From Siphonodentalium dalli (Eukaryota; Mollusca; Scaphopoda; Gadilida; Siphonodentaliidae): 64,000 nucleotides of DNA. Both the position numbers and the translations under genes were made by a program. The DNA is taken from positions 44,653,835 through 44,717,834 of the forward strand of contig CP136066.1 in assembly GCA_032622095.1 (NCBI GenBank). The letters are read 5' to 3'. Shown here in pieces: positions 34,201 through 44,379 of this stretch. Under the pieces are notes generated by a model. That model did not search any database and was not told the DNA's origin. It saw nothing but the letters and a program-made list of their open reading frames with translations. Within the stretch, counting starts at the first letter, position 1, and every line of letters starts with the position of its first letter.

Positions 34201-34400
34201 GACAAACGCTATAAACTGTGTAAATACTATGATTTAAATGTTGAGACTTTGAAATAATTGATCGGAATAAATACAAAGCATGATTGATGTGATTAACATT
34301 TATATGGATCAGTATTTTGTGAGGTAATGAATTAAATAATTTTTGCATTGAAATTTCCCATGTAAACACATAGGTGTGAATAGAAAAGCCGATTATTACA
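31236..34400 (-). mobile_element. Ty3/gypsy 3' LTR (~3.17 kb)
   Basis: It matches 44380-51460 (minus its insertion) throughout. On the minus strand it starts TGTAATAATCGGC next to a purine tract. Its far end, near 31236, is diverged or truncated compared with TGTAACGCCC on the other LTR, and similarity is clear only from about 31262. A TATATAAG box on the minus strand (33860-33867) is a plausible promoter. Short internal repeats 'gggaaaattacctcccttgg' recur around 33058-33200. About 3 kb is very long for a gypsy LTR. No 4-6-bp target duplication joins 31235 to 51461. Confidence 0.85.
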
Positions 34401-34415
34401 ACTACCCCCTCCTAC
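34401..34415 (-). other. Polypurine tract of the gypsy element
   Basis: On the minus strand GTAGGAGGGGGTAGT lies directly before the TGTAATAATC start of the 3' LTR, the position and composition expected for the plus-strand primer. Confidence 0.8.
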
Positions 34416-34668
34416 AAAATGTTTGTGCCCACACAAAACATCACCCATAAAAAACAAATAACACACAATGACACAAAGACTATAGACAAATTACATGTTT
34501 AATGAATATGAACGATATCTTCCTTCGGTCTTTTAAGCACAAATTTCTTCAACAACCTCGACATTCTGCTTGGCTTGTTTTTTCTTACCACTCTTCTTCT
34601 TGGCCCGCCACCTTACACCTGGGACTCCAAGGTGGTTGGATGCTGTCGTCGTCGTCGTCGGAGTCAGA

Positions 34669-34866
34669 TCATAACACTCTACTCCGTTTCTTTTTCAACG
34701 CTTTCCGCAATATCGCACACTCGGTGCAACTACCTGAATGTGCCGTTTGAGTAGACACATTATTTAAACTCTTACATGCTTGCACTGACCCGTCAGTCAC
34801 ATTAACAGGTACCGTTTGACACTCTTTATTTGCAACTGACATGGATTCAAGTTTACTGGTTGTCAC
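34669..34866 (-). CDS. Small frame downstream of the C2H2 frame in the gypsy element
   Basis: A 65-residue frame overlapping the end of the preceding frame by a few bases (ATGACAACCAGTAA arrangement). It ends in a CTEC pair and a lysine/arginine-rich tail. It may be the C-terminal part of the C2H2 protein displaced by a frameshift, or a separate small frame. No domain is recognised. Confidence 0.35.
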   Translation of the reverse strand: MTTSKLESMSVANKECQTVPVNVTDGSVQACKSLNNVSTQTAHSGSCTECAILRKALKKKRSRVL

Positions 34867-35452
34867 TGATATCTGGGTCGCTAAAAGTCACGGGATCATT
34901 TAGAAACATTGCCCAAGGGTCATCGACATCCATCTCGATGACATCTGATGGTGGCGTGTCGGTATTAAGTATGTTCTCTGTTTGTGGCGGGGTGCTAGCT
35001 GCCTCTGGTGGCGCTATGCCCACGGCTGAGTAAATAGCACTGGCTACGGGCTGTGTTGGCTTCACTACAACAGATGCTACTGATGGGGCCCGTGGGGATT
35101 TCCCAGCCCGTTCGGTCCATTCTTTTTCACTAACTATTTTCGGCTGACGGTAGAAATCACGGACCTCCACTGGTACCGTAAAATTTGGATTATTCACTAT
35201 GTAGTCTTCATCCCTAACCGCCGGATTCAAAATGATCATACGGGCCAACTTTTCTATGTGACCCCTTGATGCCCGGTGTGACTTTAAGTCTGTTTGACGC
35301 TTGGTGGCGAAGCTGCACAGACGGCACGAGTAAGGTGCCAGCTCTACCCCAAAGTGCTTCGACACGATATCAGACACAATCGTGCAGCGCTCACCTTTGT
35401 AGGGACACCTACTGCATTGGTACAAATAGCCTCTCTTTGTATTTAATGGCAT
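34853..35452 (-). CDS. C2H2-type zinc-finger accessory protein of the gypsy element
   Basis: This 199-residue frame lies between integrase and the 3' LTR, where env or other accessory genes sit in some LTR elements. Near the N-terminus are CSRCPYKGE with a later histidine, and CRLCSFATKRQTDLKSHRASRGH, a plausible C2H2 finger. The rest is proline-, serine- and acid-rich (VIEMDVDDPW near the end), like a transcription-factor-type low-complexity tail. There is no signal peptide or membrane segment, so it is not env. Its start is the first ATG after integrase stops. Function is unknown; nucleic-acid or host-protein binding is inferred. It is intact while gag and integrase are broken. Confidence 0.65.
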   Translation of the reverse strand: MPLNTKRGYLYQCSRCPYKGERCTIVSDIVSKHFGVELAPYSCRLCSFATKRQTDLKSHRASRGHIEKLARMIILNPAVRDEDYIVNNPNFTVPVEVRDFYRQPKIVSEKEWTERAGKSPRAPSVASVVVKPTQPVASAIYSAVGIAPPEAASTPPQTENILNTDTPPSDVIEMDVDDPWAMFLNDPVTFSDPDISDNQ

Positions 35453-35499
35453 GATTTACATGAAAGCAAACAATACAAATGTTTCCCCTTCTCTACTCT

Positions 35500-36325
35500 A
35501 TGGGGTGGCCTTTTTAAGTGCTACTTTAACCCATTTTTGGTACCTTTTTGTTTTTCCCTTAGAATCAAGTTGTAAAATATAGTCAGAAATCTTTCTAATC
35601 ACCACAAATGGACCATGGTACATAGGTTGGAGATATTCCTACCTGCCGGTTTAGATTCCAATACCAAACGAGATCACCCACTTGGAATTTAATAAATCTA
35701 GCATTGAGGTCATAAGTTTCCTTTTGCATTATACTAGCCTTGGATAAGTGCTGACGAGCTACTTTATGTGCTTTAGTCAATTTGGACTTAGGAAGTTCAA
35801 CATACTCCCCATAAGTTTCAAAAGGTGGTTGCATACTTTTCGACCCAACTTGGAACATTACTTCCGATGGTAATTTTACTTCACGGCCTAACATCAATAA
35901 GTTTGGAGTGAGACCGTTACTTTCATTAGGAGTGGATCGATAGGCTGCCGCGAAACAACCCAAATGCAGATCCCAATCGGTCTGTTCACCTTTAAGAAAT
36001 GCTTTTATCATTCTTAAGAGCGTTTTGTTCATGATTTCGGACTGACCATTACACTTAGGGTTTTTCGAGGTCGTCCTAGTTTTCTTGATATCCAACAAAG
36101 TGCAGAGCTCACTGAATATGTGGCTCTCATAATTTCGACCTTGATCCGAATGTAGGTTTTGGCAAATTCCAAACCTGGCTAATACTTCATTTAATATTTT
36201 TTCAGCACATGTGACTGCAGATTGATCAGGTACCGGTAACACTTCAATCCACTTTGTGAAAGCATCTACCACTAACAAAATGAATTTATTTCCCCTCGGG
36301 GTCCGTGGTAATGGCCCCAAAATAT
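35500..36325 (-). pseudogene. Gypsy integrase, catalytic core and C-terminal part
   Basis: The main frame 36320-35595 starts at LGPLPRTPRGNKFILLVVD and holds the rve core: D in VVDAFTKW, D in LHSDQGRNYES and E in CNGQSEIMNK, the DDE triad. Then comes the GDLVWYWN stretch of the C-terminal region. A frameshift near 35640 moves the last ~45 codons (PMYHGPFVVIRKI type) into another frame down to about 35500. The N-terminal zinc-binding part lies beyond the hAT-like insertion, at 40787-41111. The enzyme would insert cDNA into the genome; this copy is interrupted and cannot be functional as read. Confidence 0.85.
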
Positions 36326-36977
36326 TAGTTCTGGAGATCGGGAGGTAGTATTGCTCATATTAACGGACAAGCTGCGACCATGTTATTTTTAATGTTTTAT
36401 GTATGGTAATGAAGAAAAATTATGATAGCAAGAACAAATTTCTAGCCTTCTTTGGTTTTTTGCGATTTTTGGGCATTTTTCTACGTTTTTAGTCCAAATT
36501 TTTCAATTTTTTTTTCAATTTGTAACCATTTCATTATAGTATGATTTTGGTGATTAAGTTGAATAGTAATTGTGTTAATAATGTTAAATAACTAATCGTG
36601 CTAAAAAAAATTGAAGAATTTAAATTTTTTTAAATTTTTTTAACATTAAAATCTTTAAGAAGGTTTCTACTTGTTTTCTAAGTTGAGGGGGGTCTAATTC
36701 AAATCCAATTAAACATTGTACTGTTCAAAATTATATCAATTTCTTAAGGCGTATGGTAGATATACGTAACTAGTTTTCAAAACTTATACATATGCCTTTC
36801 TATCATGTGCGTTATGCACGCGAGTCGGATTTTACAAATTAAATTATGATGAAAAACCCTGAATTTTGGGTGTGATCACATTTGTGGTCATAATATTCCC
36901 ATTAGAGAGTGGATGGACATGGGGCATGCGACACTGTGCAGTATATATGTATATGACAAGCATGACATGAGATTAAT

Positions 36978-37131
36978 ATTATCCACCATGACCTGGGGTG
37001 TGGGATGGAAAAATCTCACCCGAGGGGCCAGATATTTGGGCCGGACACGAGGCTTGCCGAGTGTCCGGACCAAATATCTGGCCCCGAGGGTGAGATTTTT
37101 CCATCACACACCCCAGGTCATGATGGATAAT
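36978..37131. repeat. 154-bp hairpin within the hAT-like element
   Basis: 'attatccaccatgacctggg' is mirrored by 'cccaggtcatgatggataat', and 'aaaaatctcaccc' by 'gggtgagattttt', closing near 37054 on 'cacgaggcttgccgagtg'. It may be an independent nested MITE. Confidence 0.75.
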
Positions 37132-38910
37132 TTTTCTCCCAACCCAAGAGCCACATTCCGATTTTTTGTTTTATACCAATCTTTGGCACATTCCAGTAGC
37201 TTCGTAACGGTATATCTGGGGAGAAATCTGATGCGATATTCGTGATTAACTGGGATGATGTCGGTATATACCAAAGGTATATACCCTATAAACAAAGCGC
37301 GTTACCCGTGCGCGCAGGGTTAATACGTTAGAGTGAAATCGACACGGTCTTGTGAAAACGACATGGATACGTCACATCGTTGCACCTGCATAAATTCCGA
37401 GAAACGCGCGTATTGATATGAAGTATATACAACTGGACTAATCGTGTTTGTCATCGGAAATGACCATATCGATACCATTTAGAAAAGGAAACACGTGAAT
37501 ATATGACAGACAAATGTTAGCTAGACGCGTTCGACGATTTATTGCAACGATGACAACTGTTCGAATGTCGAATTATTTCGTTCGGCTTTAAATTTTGTGA
37601 AGCGGCTATTATTTACCTGTTACGAAATGTGCCAGTGGTACCATTTTCGCTTGGGATCTTCCGTTTTATGGAATATGTTCGCAAATTAGTCGTTTATATT
37701 TCATGTTATATATGCAACTCTGTGTCTGCAAGTGAGGTTATGTTGAAGGTTTTTCGTGATTAACAGTTGAGGCTTATCACCATTTGTATTAGCGTCCACG
37801 AATTCGTCCGTATTTATTTACTTGAAACGTGAAGCGTAACTGGTTGGTCGCCATTGTGTTTATCTGTTTTAATTCACACAAAACATGATGACGGATAGTT
37901 AAATTAGTTCCGGCTCTTAATTAAATAGGTAAAGCAGTCACGTGGGTGGTGTGAGATAGATGGTCACGTGTTATGTGAGACAGGGAAATCTCACCCAGCT
38001 ATCTCACACTGGCTGCCTGTGCTAAAGTGTTTAGGGGGTGGGAGAAATTAGTATCTTTCTACTAGACTGTGCTTCCAGAGTTATCAGGAATAGAGTATCG
38101 GTGTTATTTCTTACCCAAATAAATTTTAAAACGGGGTATGTGGGTTAAAGGACCGCTGGGAGATAATAGGATGTCCAATGACTCCTATATTTCTATCGTA
38201 TCACAGTAAAGCTGTTTTTGTAAAATTGGCGCGGTTTACACGATCAAAGTTCGATTTTCTTTACAATATGTTACAAGCAACTAATTATATAGAGTTACGC
38301 TTCTTGAATTTGTGTAGGGAAACTCGAGTCAGCATAACAAAAAAATCTGGCTGCTGATTGGTTGATTATCATTGAGGGAAATATGGAAGGGGTCTGGATA
38401 TTTGTATGCTGCTGATTTATGTGCAGTAAATGGAATAGTTGTAGAAATGCAAGATTATCGTTTGAAAAAAAATACCGAAAGGTGCGCGTTTGTTGTCACA
38501 TACTGGTGCAACGGATGACGTTCTAAGGAAAAATTGACCACTTGAAGTTCAAATAGGCTTAACCCATGGCTTAACACTGTCATCTATGGAAAATAATTAG
38601 GTGTTTGTAACCTATAGATACGAAGCTTCGGTACATTAATTATTATTCATATATTACTATATTTAAATCAGACGTATGCATACAGTCGGTGTCGAAACAA
38701 AAACACGAATGTACCGATTATTCGTGACATTCAAGTTAAATGTTCAATAATAGAAAATTATACTGTGACTGCTCCATTCATCATGATGTTAATCAAGGTG
38801 TATCGTTATTAATAACAGTATACAGTAATATCGAAATAAGAAGAATCATGTGGCCCTGGGTACTTATCCCCCAGCGCTGTGGCAAACAAATTGACAATGT
38901 ATTCTTAAAC

Positions 38911-39552
38911 CCAAACCTGTGGCGGTTTTTCATCCAATGTACCGAAGCTTCGTGCCATGTACCGAAGCTTCGTGACGTGTCAGAACTCCAGGAATATACC
39001 ACCACAGGACATCATATGGCACCGATAACAAACGTTGAATGGTGACCAGAAACCCGGATATTAATAATTTCAGATCATAATTAGCATTGATATTAACCCA
39101 TCGAGGAATATGTCATAATGACACACTATATTACACCCACCCCTATATAACTGCCCCCTCTCTGACACGGGGCTACATGTAAGAAGATTATCGATGTCTA
39201 CTTAATGAGACTATACAGTTCCGTCAAAATCTGGTGAAAAATGTGACCTCGCATCGTTAACCCCAAATCTGTGGCGATTTTTCATCCAATTTACCGAAGC
39301 TTCGTGACACGTACCGTCAAATGGCATCAAACGTTGAATGGTCACCATAAACTTCGATATCAGTCATTTCAGATCGTAACTATCATAGAAATATATATTA
39401 ATCCATGGTGTAATTATGTCAAAATGACACACTATATTACACCCACCCTATATAACTGCTTTACTTCAGCCCTGACACAGTGCTACATACAAGACGTTTA
39501 TCCATGTCTACTTAATGAGAGTATACAGTTCTGTCAAAATCTGGCGAACAAT
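38911..39552. repeat. Diverged ~300-bp tandem duplication
   Basis: 38911-39247 and 39262-39552 share in order 'tgtggcg(g/a)tttttcatccaa', 'accgaagcttcgtg', 'acgttgaatggt(g/c)acca', 'atgacacactatattacacc' and 'tacagtt(c/t)(c/t)gtcaaaatctgg'. Numerous substitutions and indels indicate an old duplication. There is no coding content. Confidence 0.75.
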
Positions 39553-40778
39553 TTGGTCTATAAATGCCGCAGTGTGACACATTTAAGATAGACCAAAACA
39601 ATAAACACCTTTCAACCCAAAGATAGTTACATTTTAATTGAAAAAATAGTCCAAGCATGAAAAGTTTATTTTTGCCGATATTTAAGTCAAGTTTTTGAGA
39701 GAATAGTCCAATATTTTTGGTGATGTCAGTGGTGACAATAGTAACAATTAACCATGGTACATCAGACATGTTACTATTCAATGTATAGAAGGCAGAATAG
39801 CCAATTTTGTACATCATCCACAACTTGTCAACTTGTAATCGATTGCAGGACATGCTGGGGCAATATTTACCATTTTCTATATTTTGGCAGCCATTTTGGC
39901 AGTCATTTCGGCCAAAGTAAGAATTTTGGGTCCATTGAGTTGGAATATTCATAGGTAATCATGTGCATCACTTACATTACAAAGTTATGTTCATTTCTTG
40001 TTAAAATATGACTAGAATCCCAATTGTGATGTTTTTGTGTGAAATTTTATACCGCATTCTGTAAATTCGTATTTTTGAGGGAAGGGAAGGGGTAATAGGA
40101 CCCCAAAAAGTGCATATTGAATTGCCCCAATGATCAGTTAATATACAAAATACAAAATAAAGTCACATTACTCAACCAGTTCCAAACAGCATGAATCGAT
40201 CTAGAAGATATTTGTAAAAAAAAGTTATATTTTCAACTTCCGGCGGCCATTTTGGTGGCCATCTTGGATGGTGAGTTTCAATTTTGCCCCAAAAAAGTGA
40301 CATTATGTCTTACCTTCACAAAAATATATACATTTGTATACATTTTACAAGATTGTTACCGCTATAATTTGCATAAAACTGACTTAGAGTCTGGTCTGAA
40401 AAACAGCGGCCATGATGGACGCCATTTTGTCTGGAGTCTATATGGCCACTTTATTTTCTTGTTAACATTGCTTAAAAGTTGAAGGACATAATAAGGAACA
40501 AAATGAGTGGGGAGAAGTTAAGTCCCAAGGGATGCAAGGGTACCAATATTAGCTCCCGGAATACTAGTAGTACTATGACGTCGCCGGAAAATTCTTCTAT
40601 TGTCGGTCGTCGGGTAGGTCAATAAAAACATGTTTTTCGCCAATTAAGCTACAAATTCACCACTGCTATCATGGATTTTCGTAATCTACATATATTTTAC
40701 TACAAAATTAGACTGGATAGCACTTGTCCGTCAAAATGAGCAACATTTGTTATTTCTTGGGGTCGATCTCCTGGACTA
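39553..40778. other. Right part of the hAT-like element, non-coding
   Basis: It contains repeated '(g)gccattttgg' phrases at 39890, 40245 and 40420 that also appear near 14405, suggesting a shared old repeat. No gene. Confidence 0.4.
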
Positions 40779-40786
40779 CAAACGAT

Positions 40787-41111
40787 CTAAAGGTGATCCC
40801 ACGGGCATTTTCCCTAATGGTACCTTATGTGTTTTGATTGGAGGTTTAATGGATGCACATGAATCACAAATAAGTATCCAATGAGTAATATCAACTCTAA
40901 GTTAAAACCAATAATAATGTTGCAATGTTATCTGAATAGTTTTCTTAGTACCCACGTGTCCTGACATAAGAGAATTATGCATTTGGAACATAATCTCATG
41001 ACGCAGTGACTTTGGAACTATGAGTTGCAGATAACTATCTGTTTCATTGGACTTATAAAATTTCTTAAAAAGTAAACCTTCGTGGACTTCTAAAAATCCC
41101 AAATCAACCAA
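40787..41111 (-). pseudogene. Gypsy integrase N-terminal zinc-binding part
   Basis: The frame 41111-40902 ends HNSLMSGHVGTKKTI then QHYYWF, giving the two histidines of the integrase HHCC module. After one in-frame stop, the same frame continues to about 40787 with CDSCAS (the two cysteines) and MPVGSPLDRL. There the hAT-like element interrupts it. The stop and the insertion show an inactive copy. Confidence 0.8.
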
Positions 41112-42979
41112 TAATGCCTTGTTTCAGGGCTAACCCCAACAACTTCAGAATGGTTAGGCTTTACATCTTTAATTTTAGCTGACAATATTGGCGATATATT
41201 TCTATCTGTCATTTGCATTCTCTGGATATTTTGAAGAGAACGTACCCCCACCCAATGTGAACCTGGTAATTGACTTTCTGGCTGGGCGTTTTGTGAATTG
41301 GATTGAGAGACATTTTCAAAATTAGACTGAGAAACAGAATCTGAATTTGGAGAACTTTTTCCAGACGCAGACCTAGTCTGAACTGCCCTGATAATTGGAT
41401 CATTGTAACCAGGGTCTAGTTCTTTAGTTGGCAATGCCCGGAGCTCACTATCTACCCATTTACTTGACATATCGACCGCTCGTTTGTGGCACTTTTTACA
41501 AGGCCCACATCTCAATGATTCTGACATGTCTTCTTTCGAACAATCACAATAAAATGGATTTTCACATCGTGACATAGCATCTGCATTATTGTGTGATTTA
41601 CCTTTACGATAAATAATTGTGAAGTCATAACTTGATAATATTTCAATCCACCTTGCAACTCGACCTTTAGGTTCCTTTAAACTGAAATGCCACACTAAAG
41701 ATTGATGATCTGACCTAACTTCAAAATTTCGACCCAACAGATACTGACGAAAATATTCTATGAAATAGCGCAATGCGAGGAGCTCACGGTCGGTGATGCA
41801 ATAATTTGTTTCAGCACGATTCAGGGTTCGACTTGCGTATGCTATGACCCTTTCCCCACCATTTTGGACTTGACTAAGCCCAGCGCCTATAGAAATATCT
41901 GAGGCATCTGTGTCTAAAATATATTTGCCTTCATCTAAAGGATATGCCATTATGTTTGGACTTACAAGTGTTTGTTTCAAAAGCTGCCTGACATTTATCT
42001 GACCACACGAAGTCTTTGTTCTTCCGGTAAGCTCAGTTAAAGGCTTAGCAATTTCAGAAAAACCTCTAATAAATCTTCGATAGTACGAAGCTAGACCTAG
42101 GATCTGCTTCACTTGTTTTGCTGTCTTTGGAACAGGCCAGCCAAGAACTTTGGAAACATTATTTGGATCAGGTAACACACCCTCATTGGAAATTATATGT
42201 CTTAGAAAAGTTACACTTGATCGCAACAGATGACATTTACTTGGGGGAAATTTTAGGCATGAGTCCTTGATTCGATGCAGGACTTCACGCACATTTTCGA
42301 CATGATTAAGGAACGATTTACCCACCACCACTATGTCATCTATGTAAATTAGAAGAGAAACCCACTGTAAACCACGAAAGATGAGTTCCATTGTACGTTG
42401 AGATCGACTCGCACTATTGGACATTCCGTATGACATAGTTACGTACTCGTGCAAACCATATTTTGTTACAAAAGCTGTCTTACAAATGTCAGATTCACGG
42501 ACAGGAATTTGATGATACGAACTCGTGCAATCAAAAGTACTAAAAAGACATGAGCCAGCTGCTAAGTCAATGCAGTCTTGTATTCGCGGAATCGGCCACG
42601 CGTCTTTTCTGGTGACTGCGTTTACGGCCCGATAATCAACGCATATGCGCAATTCATTAGAATGAGGCTTAGGAACCATAACAATTTGACTACTCCAAGG
42701 GCTAGTTGATGGACGAATCACCCCCTGTAATAAAAGCTTATTAATTGTTTTCTCAAGTTCCCCTGCAGAAGCCATTGGTACACGTCTTGGTAATTGTTTG
42801 ACTGGTTGGGCATTCCCGGTTACAATTTCATGTTCCGTTATGAAAGTCCTACCAATGTCATCCCCATTTTTAGAAAAAACATCCTGAAACTCCCATAGTA
42901 ACTGCTTTATAACCCCTGCTTGTTCGGGTGTTATATTGTTAGTAGCATCATTATACACTTCTTTCAAATGTTCAGGCAC
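41090..42979 (-). CDS. pol: Gypsy pol: reverse transcriptase, RNase H and linker
   Basis: This is the largest frame of the window (629 codons), a Ty3/gypsy-type reverse transcriptase. Visible marks are QGVIRPSTSPWSSQIVMVPK, LRICVDYRAVNAVT, LFSTFDCTSSYHQI, the catalytic YIDD (42335-42346), FLRHIIS and the thumb motif LGLASYYRRFI. RNase H follows with ILDTDASDISIGAGLSQ, YASRTLNRAE, YCITDRELLAL and SDHQSLVW. A cysteine-containing linker (CDCSKED, CGPCKKCHKR) precedes integrase. Pol-frame similarity continues upstream of 42979 to about 43140, overlapping the gag frame end. An aspartic-protease DTG/DSG motif was not found. The RT/RNase H part itself looks uninterrupted, unlike gag and integrase. 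Confidence 0.95.
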   Translation of the reverse strand: MPEHLKEVYNDATNNITPEQAGVIKQLLWEFQDVFSKNGDDIGRTFITEHEIVTGNAQPVKQLPRRVPMASAGELEKTINKLLLQGVIRPSTSPWSSQIVMVPKPHSNELRICVDYRAVNAVTRKDAWPIPRIQDCIDLAAGSCLFSTFDCTSSYHQIPVRESDICKTAFVTKYGLHEYVTMSYGMSNSASRSQRTMELIFRGLQWVSLLIYIDDIVVVGKSFLNHVENVREVLHRIKDSCLKFPPSKCHLLRSSVTFLRHIISNEGVLPDPNNVSKVLGWPVPKTAKQVKQILGLASYYRRFIRGFSEIAKPLTELTGRTKTSCGQINVRQLLKQTLVSPNIMAYPLDEGKYILDTDASDISIGAGLSQVQNGGERVIAYASRTLNRAETNYCITDRELLALRYFIEYFRQYLLGRNFEVRSDHQSLVWHFSLKEPKGRVARWIEILSSYDFTIIYRKGKSHNNADAMSRCENPFYCDCSKEDMSESLRCGPCKKCHKRAVDMSSKWVDSELRALPTKELDPGYNDPIIRAVQTRSASGKSSPNSDSVSQSNFENVSQSNSQNAQPESQLPGSHWVGVRSLQNIQRMQMTDRNISPILSAKIKDVKPNHSEVVGVSPETRHYWLIWDF

Positions 42980-43011
42980 TGAATGGTTTTCTGGTTCAAT
43001 AAAAACGTCTA

Positions 43012-44219
43012 CTATGCACTCTGAGAAAGGCGGAACACAATAAAGATCAGCGGAACTAACTCGCCTAACAGAAGGTTTAATTTGCTCAGTATTAATTTGA
43101 TCAGGCCCTTCAAACTTAACAACACTTGTTGGTCGTTTAAGTTTCCTCTCAAAATAGGGCTCATATGAAGTGCCCCGGTTACTTTGTTTTGGGCTTCATG
43201 AAACTGTACTACATAATTGATAGCCTGTTCTATGTCCATAGGTTCCTTGACAAACTCAACATGAAAACGAGCTTTGTCATCTTGGAGACCATCTAAGAAA
43301 CGTCTTAGAAGGTCCTCACCCCTGGTAACTTTACTTCTCTCAGGGTAGGCCTTGTCATAAAGTGTTTTTGATATTGTGGCATAATCTTCGACTGATTCAT
43401 TGGGCTGTTGATTACGCTTGCTAAATTGTGCAGCATAAGTTTTGGTTGTTTCCACCACCCGGTAACGACCCTCAAGTTCAGAAATTAACTCTTGATAATT
43501 CCCAATAACATGTTGATAAAGTTGGCCACCGAAGCTCCCTGTAACCTGGGAAGTAATTCATCAAGACGTTCATTATCAGACCACCCTTGTCTATTTGCTA
43601 CTGCATTATAACGATTGAACCAAACTTCCCAGGGCTCTTTTAAAAACGGGCAAAGACTGATAACTCCCATAAGACGGTTCATCACCTGACTCATCTGATT
43701 GGCTCTCCGAAAAGGCCCTTCTTGTTGGGCACGTTCTACGAGAACGAACTCGTCCCCTGTAACTGTTTGACAGGCTAGAAAACTCTGCCCTATTTTGTGA
43801 ATAAGATCTACAGGGTAGCCTGGGTGTGTCAACGTCTGACAATTGTGAGCTGTTGTTTGGTACATGATTTGTAACAATATTACTTACTGCTTGATGGACA
43901 GTTTCATTGATTTGGTAGACACATCTCGCATAGCTCCCTTAATGCCGTCGGCAATAAGCTGGGCTATATCTGGAGTTGGTCTAAAATGTGACCCTCCCTG
44001 GTTCTGGTTTGACCAAGTATCCCCATCGCCTCTTAAAGGATTAGCAACCATTAAGACATGTGGACTGTTAGTATCACCTGGACCGACTTCTTTATTTGGG
44101 CCTGGTTGTGAAATTGCATGAGTGATCTCACCCAACTCAATGTCAGAAATGTTAGTCTCAGAATTGGCATTTTGGGCTAATTCTGAATGACTTGTCCTCT
44201 TCTTTCTTCCCCGTGGCAT
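43012..44219 (-). pseudogene. gag: Gypsy gag, broken into three frames
   Basis: Frames 44219-43884, 43877-43485 and 43458-43012 follow each other with a stop and frameshift between them. The first is a hydrophilic N-terminus (MPRGRKKRTS). The second contains PWEVWFNRYNAVANRQGW and LDELLPRLQGASVANF, the retrotransposon-gag helical region. The third contains NESVEDYATISKTLYDKAYP and FLDGLQDDKARFHVEF, its continuation. No CCHC zinc knuckle follows; the sequence runs directly into the pol linker, so knuckle and protease seem deleted. Capsid formation from this copy is not expected. Confidence 0.85.
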
Positions 44220-44354
44220 ATTGCAACCTGTTCACAATAAACATAACACAAAGACGTACACAGAACAACACAAGTAACAAACATTAAAATTTACATGGAT
44301 TCGTTTCACAGGATTCCATTACAATCAGAGTCAATAAAAACTCTAAAAATGAAA

Positions 44355-44373
44355 TCCCACTTCCTGGACACCA
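44355..44373 (-). other. Primer-binding site of the gypsy element
   Basis: On the minus strand, six bases after the 5' LTR end GGGCGTTACA, comes TGGTGTCCAGGAAGTGGGA. It starts with the TGG complementary to tRNA CCA ends and resembles the complement of tRNA-Leu 3' ends with one extra C. The tRNA identity is an inference. Confidence 0.7.
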
Positions 44374-44379
44374 ATTTTA

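Larger units (their letters stand above)
36326..40778. mobile_element. hAT-like non-autonomous element (4453 bp) inside gypsy integrase
   Basis: Ends TAGTTCTGGAGATCG and CGATCTCCTGGACTA are imperfect inverted repeats. A second matching subterminal block lies further in ('ttgctcatattaacggacaa' against a near-complement 40718-40750). Flanks CAAAATAT (36318-36325) and CAAACGAT (40779-40786) are an 8-bp duplication with two mismatches, as expected for an old hAT insertion. Removing element and one copy restores the integrase reading frame across the junction. No transposase frame is seen. It contains a 154-bp hairpin at 36978-37131 and a diverged tandem duplication at 38911-39552. Confidence 0.75.

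Noticed and set aside
36326..40778. Second gypsy or LINE coding region in the gap between the integrase halves
   Set aside because: No RT, gag or transposase motif in any frame; the segment has hAT-like ends and is non-coding.
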